In this document: piece after piece, positions 63,190 through 64,000 of the stretch
How the letters are laid out: the number at the start of each line of letters is the position of its first letter
Position numbering within the stretch: the first letter of the stretch is position 1
Assembly (NCBI GenBank): GCA_963277665.1
Contig: OY728165.1
Coordinates: forward strand, 1,754,820,772-1,754,884,771
Reading direction: 5' to 3'
DNA length: 64,000 nucleotides
From: Viscum album
Taxonomy: Eukaryota; Streptophyta; Magnoliopsida; Santalales; Viscaceae
Translations under genes and position numbers: made by a program
Notes under the pieces: generated by a model
Database searches by the model: none
What the model was told of the DNA's origin: nothing
The model's input: the letters and a program-made list of their open reading frames with translations, nothing else

Positions 63190-64000
63190 CAAACGACCAT
63201 TATGAGATATATTTTCATCTCTTCCACAAGTATAACATTTAACTATCATGAGTTTTTAGTCCCCAAAGTACTTATTCCCATATTTTTTCATGTTATAAGT
63301 TTCACTTTATTTCCCCATCTACTATATTAAGAGTTCCTCCCCATGTTAATATCTAAATATCTCTTCTTTTCATTCAGATTATAACATCACTACATCTCAG
63401 TGATCTATAGTTCATCCTTCATAGAAAACCACATCATATTTTTATATTCTTCATATTCATGATTGTCTAGATTTTTCTAAATATGGGGTCATAATCCACA
63501 AAATAATCTATCACACTTTCATTTAATATACCTAATAATATTAGAGGTATAATGAGAAATTCGTGTGTAGTTAATCACAATGCATCCCAATGATTATTTT
63601 CATTCTACTTCAGCTCTATGAATCCCTTATCCATTTTTATTCCCATAACAATATTGTAAATATGTTTTCATAAAGGTTCCCTTGAACTCTTCTAAATCAG
63701 TATCATCAATTTCCATTCCTTCCATCATTTTTAACAAGTTTCCACCATTGAAAAAAATCAATATCGTAGTCATATAAAACAATGGTTACATTATCTTGGA
63801 TAGACCAATAGTGTATATTAATGTTATTTTCTACAGAGATTATCTATTGTTCAAAATCAATGGGTCAGAAGATCCACTAATAGAAGGTGGTCGTTGATGC
63901 ATAAAGGACTCGATGAAATGTTGTTCACTAAGAGGTGAATCTCATCAATCAGATTGTTTCATGTTATTGCTCATAACTTGAGTTAGTTGATTTATCATTC
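63190..64000 (-). pseudogene. Ty3/gypsy gag relic (5' end outside or at window edge)
   Basis: From the right: FMHQRPPSISGSSDPL near 63860-63910 matches F....PP.F.G..DP. LEEFKGTFMKTYLQ near 63655-63695 matches W.EFKE.F...YFP. A frame-shifted continuation LTTHEFLIIPLIL and YDPIFRKI near 63480-63600 matches VAEYE..F..L and the FE.GL region. A zinc-knuckle remnant CYTCGRDENISHN at about 63200-63240 has kept two Cys but lost the His and last Cys positions. Several stops. This completes gag-PR-RT-RH-IN order for the minus-strand element. Confidence 0.75.

Overview
The window is intergenic plant nuclear DNA with no supportable host gene. The evidence for a plant is a set of Ty3/gypsy-type LTR retrotransposons in every state of decay, including an initiator-methionine tRNA primer site, 5-bp target duplications, and gag-PR-RT-RNaseH-IN order. 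The background is very AT-rich and poor in CG. Relic pol genes often carry stops where Arg (CGA) or Gln (CAA/CAG) codons are expected, which fits long-methylated DNA in a large plant genome. The species cannot be named from what I can see.

Layout: 1-4868 holds two related LTR-like repeats in + orientation. The second abuts, and appears to interrupt, a minus-strand Ty3/gypsy relic at 4869-8720 (IN, RNase H, RT and gag fragments). Positions 8721-16580 are AT-rich and contain only a plus-strand integrase fragment near 12.0-12.8 kb. Positions 16586-28296 are a GC-rich, structurally complete, minus-strand retrotransposon with 4.7-kb LTRs, TCATA target duplications, a primer site and a polypurine tract. 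Its 2.2-kb interior carries only a broken gag. This is the youngest and best-defined feature, and the target joins up across it.

Positions 28302-35960 are AT-rich and mostly unassigned. A plus-strand relic (gag, protease, start of RT) occupies 35991-38055 and is cut in mid-RT by an LTR of a minus-strand element spanning about 38056-49560. That element has about 3.1-kb LTRs, a degenerate primer site, RT and IN. A weaker plus-strand relic follows, with an RT fragment near 53.3 kb and an IN fragment near 54.6 kb. From 59576 to the window end lies a minus-strand element that is richly recognisable (IN, RNase H, RT, protease, gag) but full of stops. Its 5' end is outside the window.

The recognised relics are consecutive blocks in alternating orientation, with at least two apparent nested junctions. 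I found no tRNA or rRNA gene, no CRISPR array and no intact protein gene. The most unusual item is the GC-rich gag-only element with very long LTRs that contain a ~50-bp tandem array. All matches are by eye against remembered family motifs, so lineage names are deliberately avoided.
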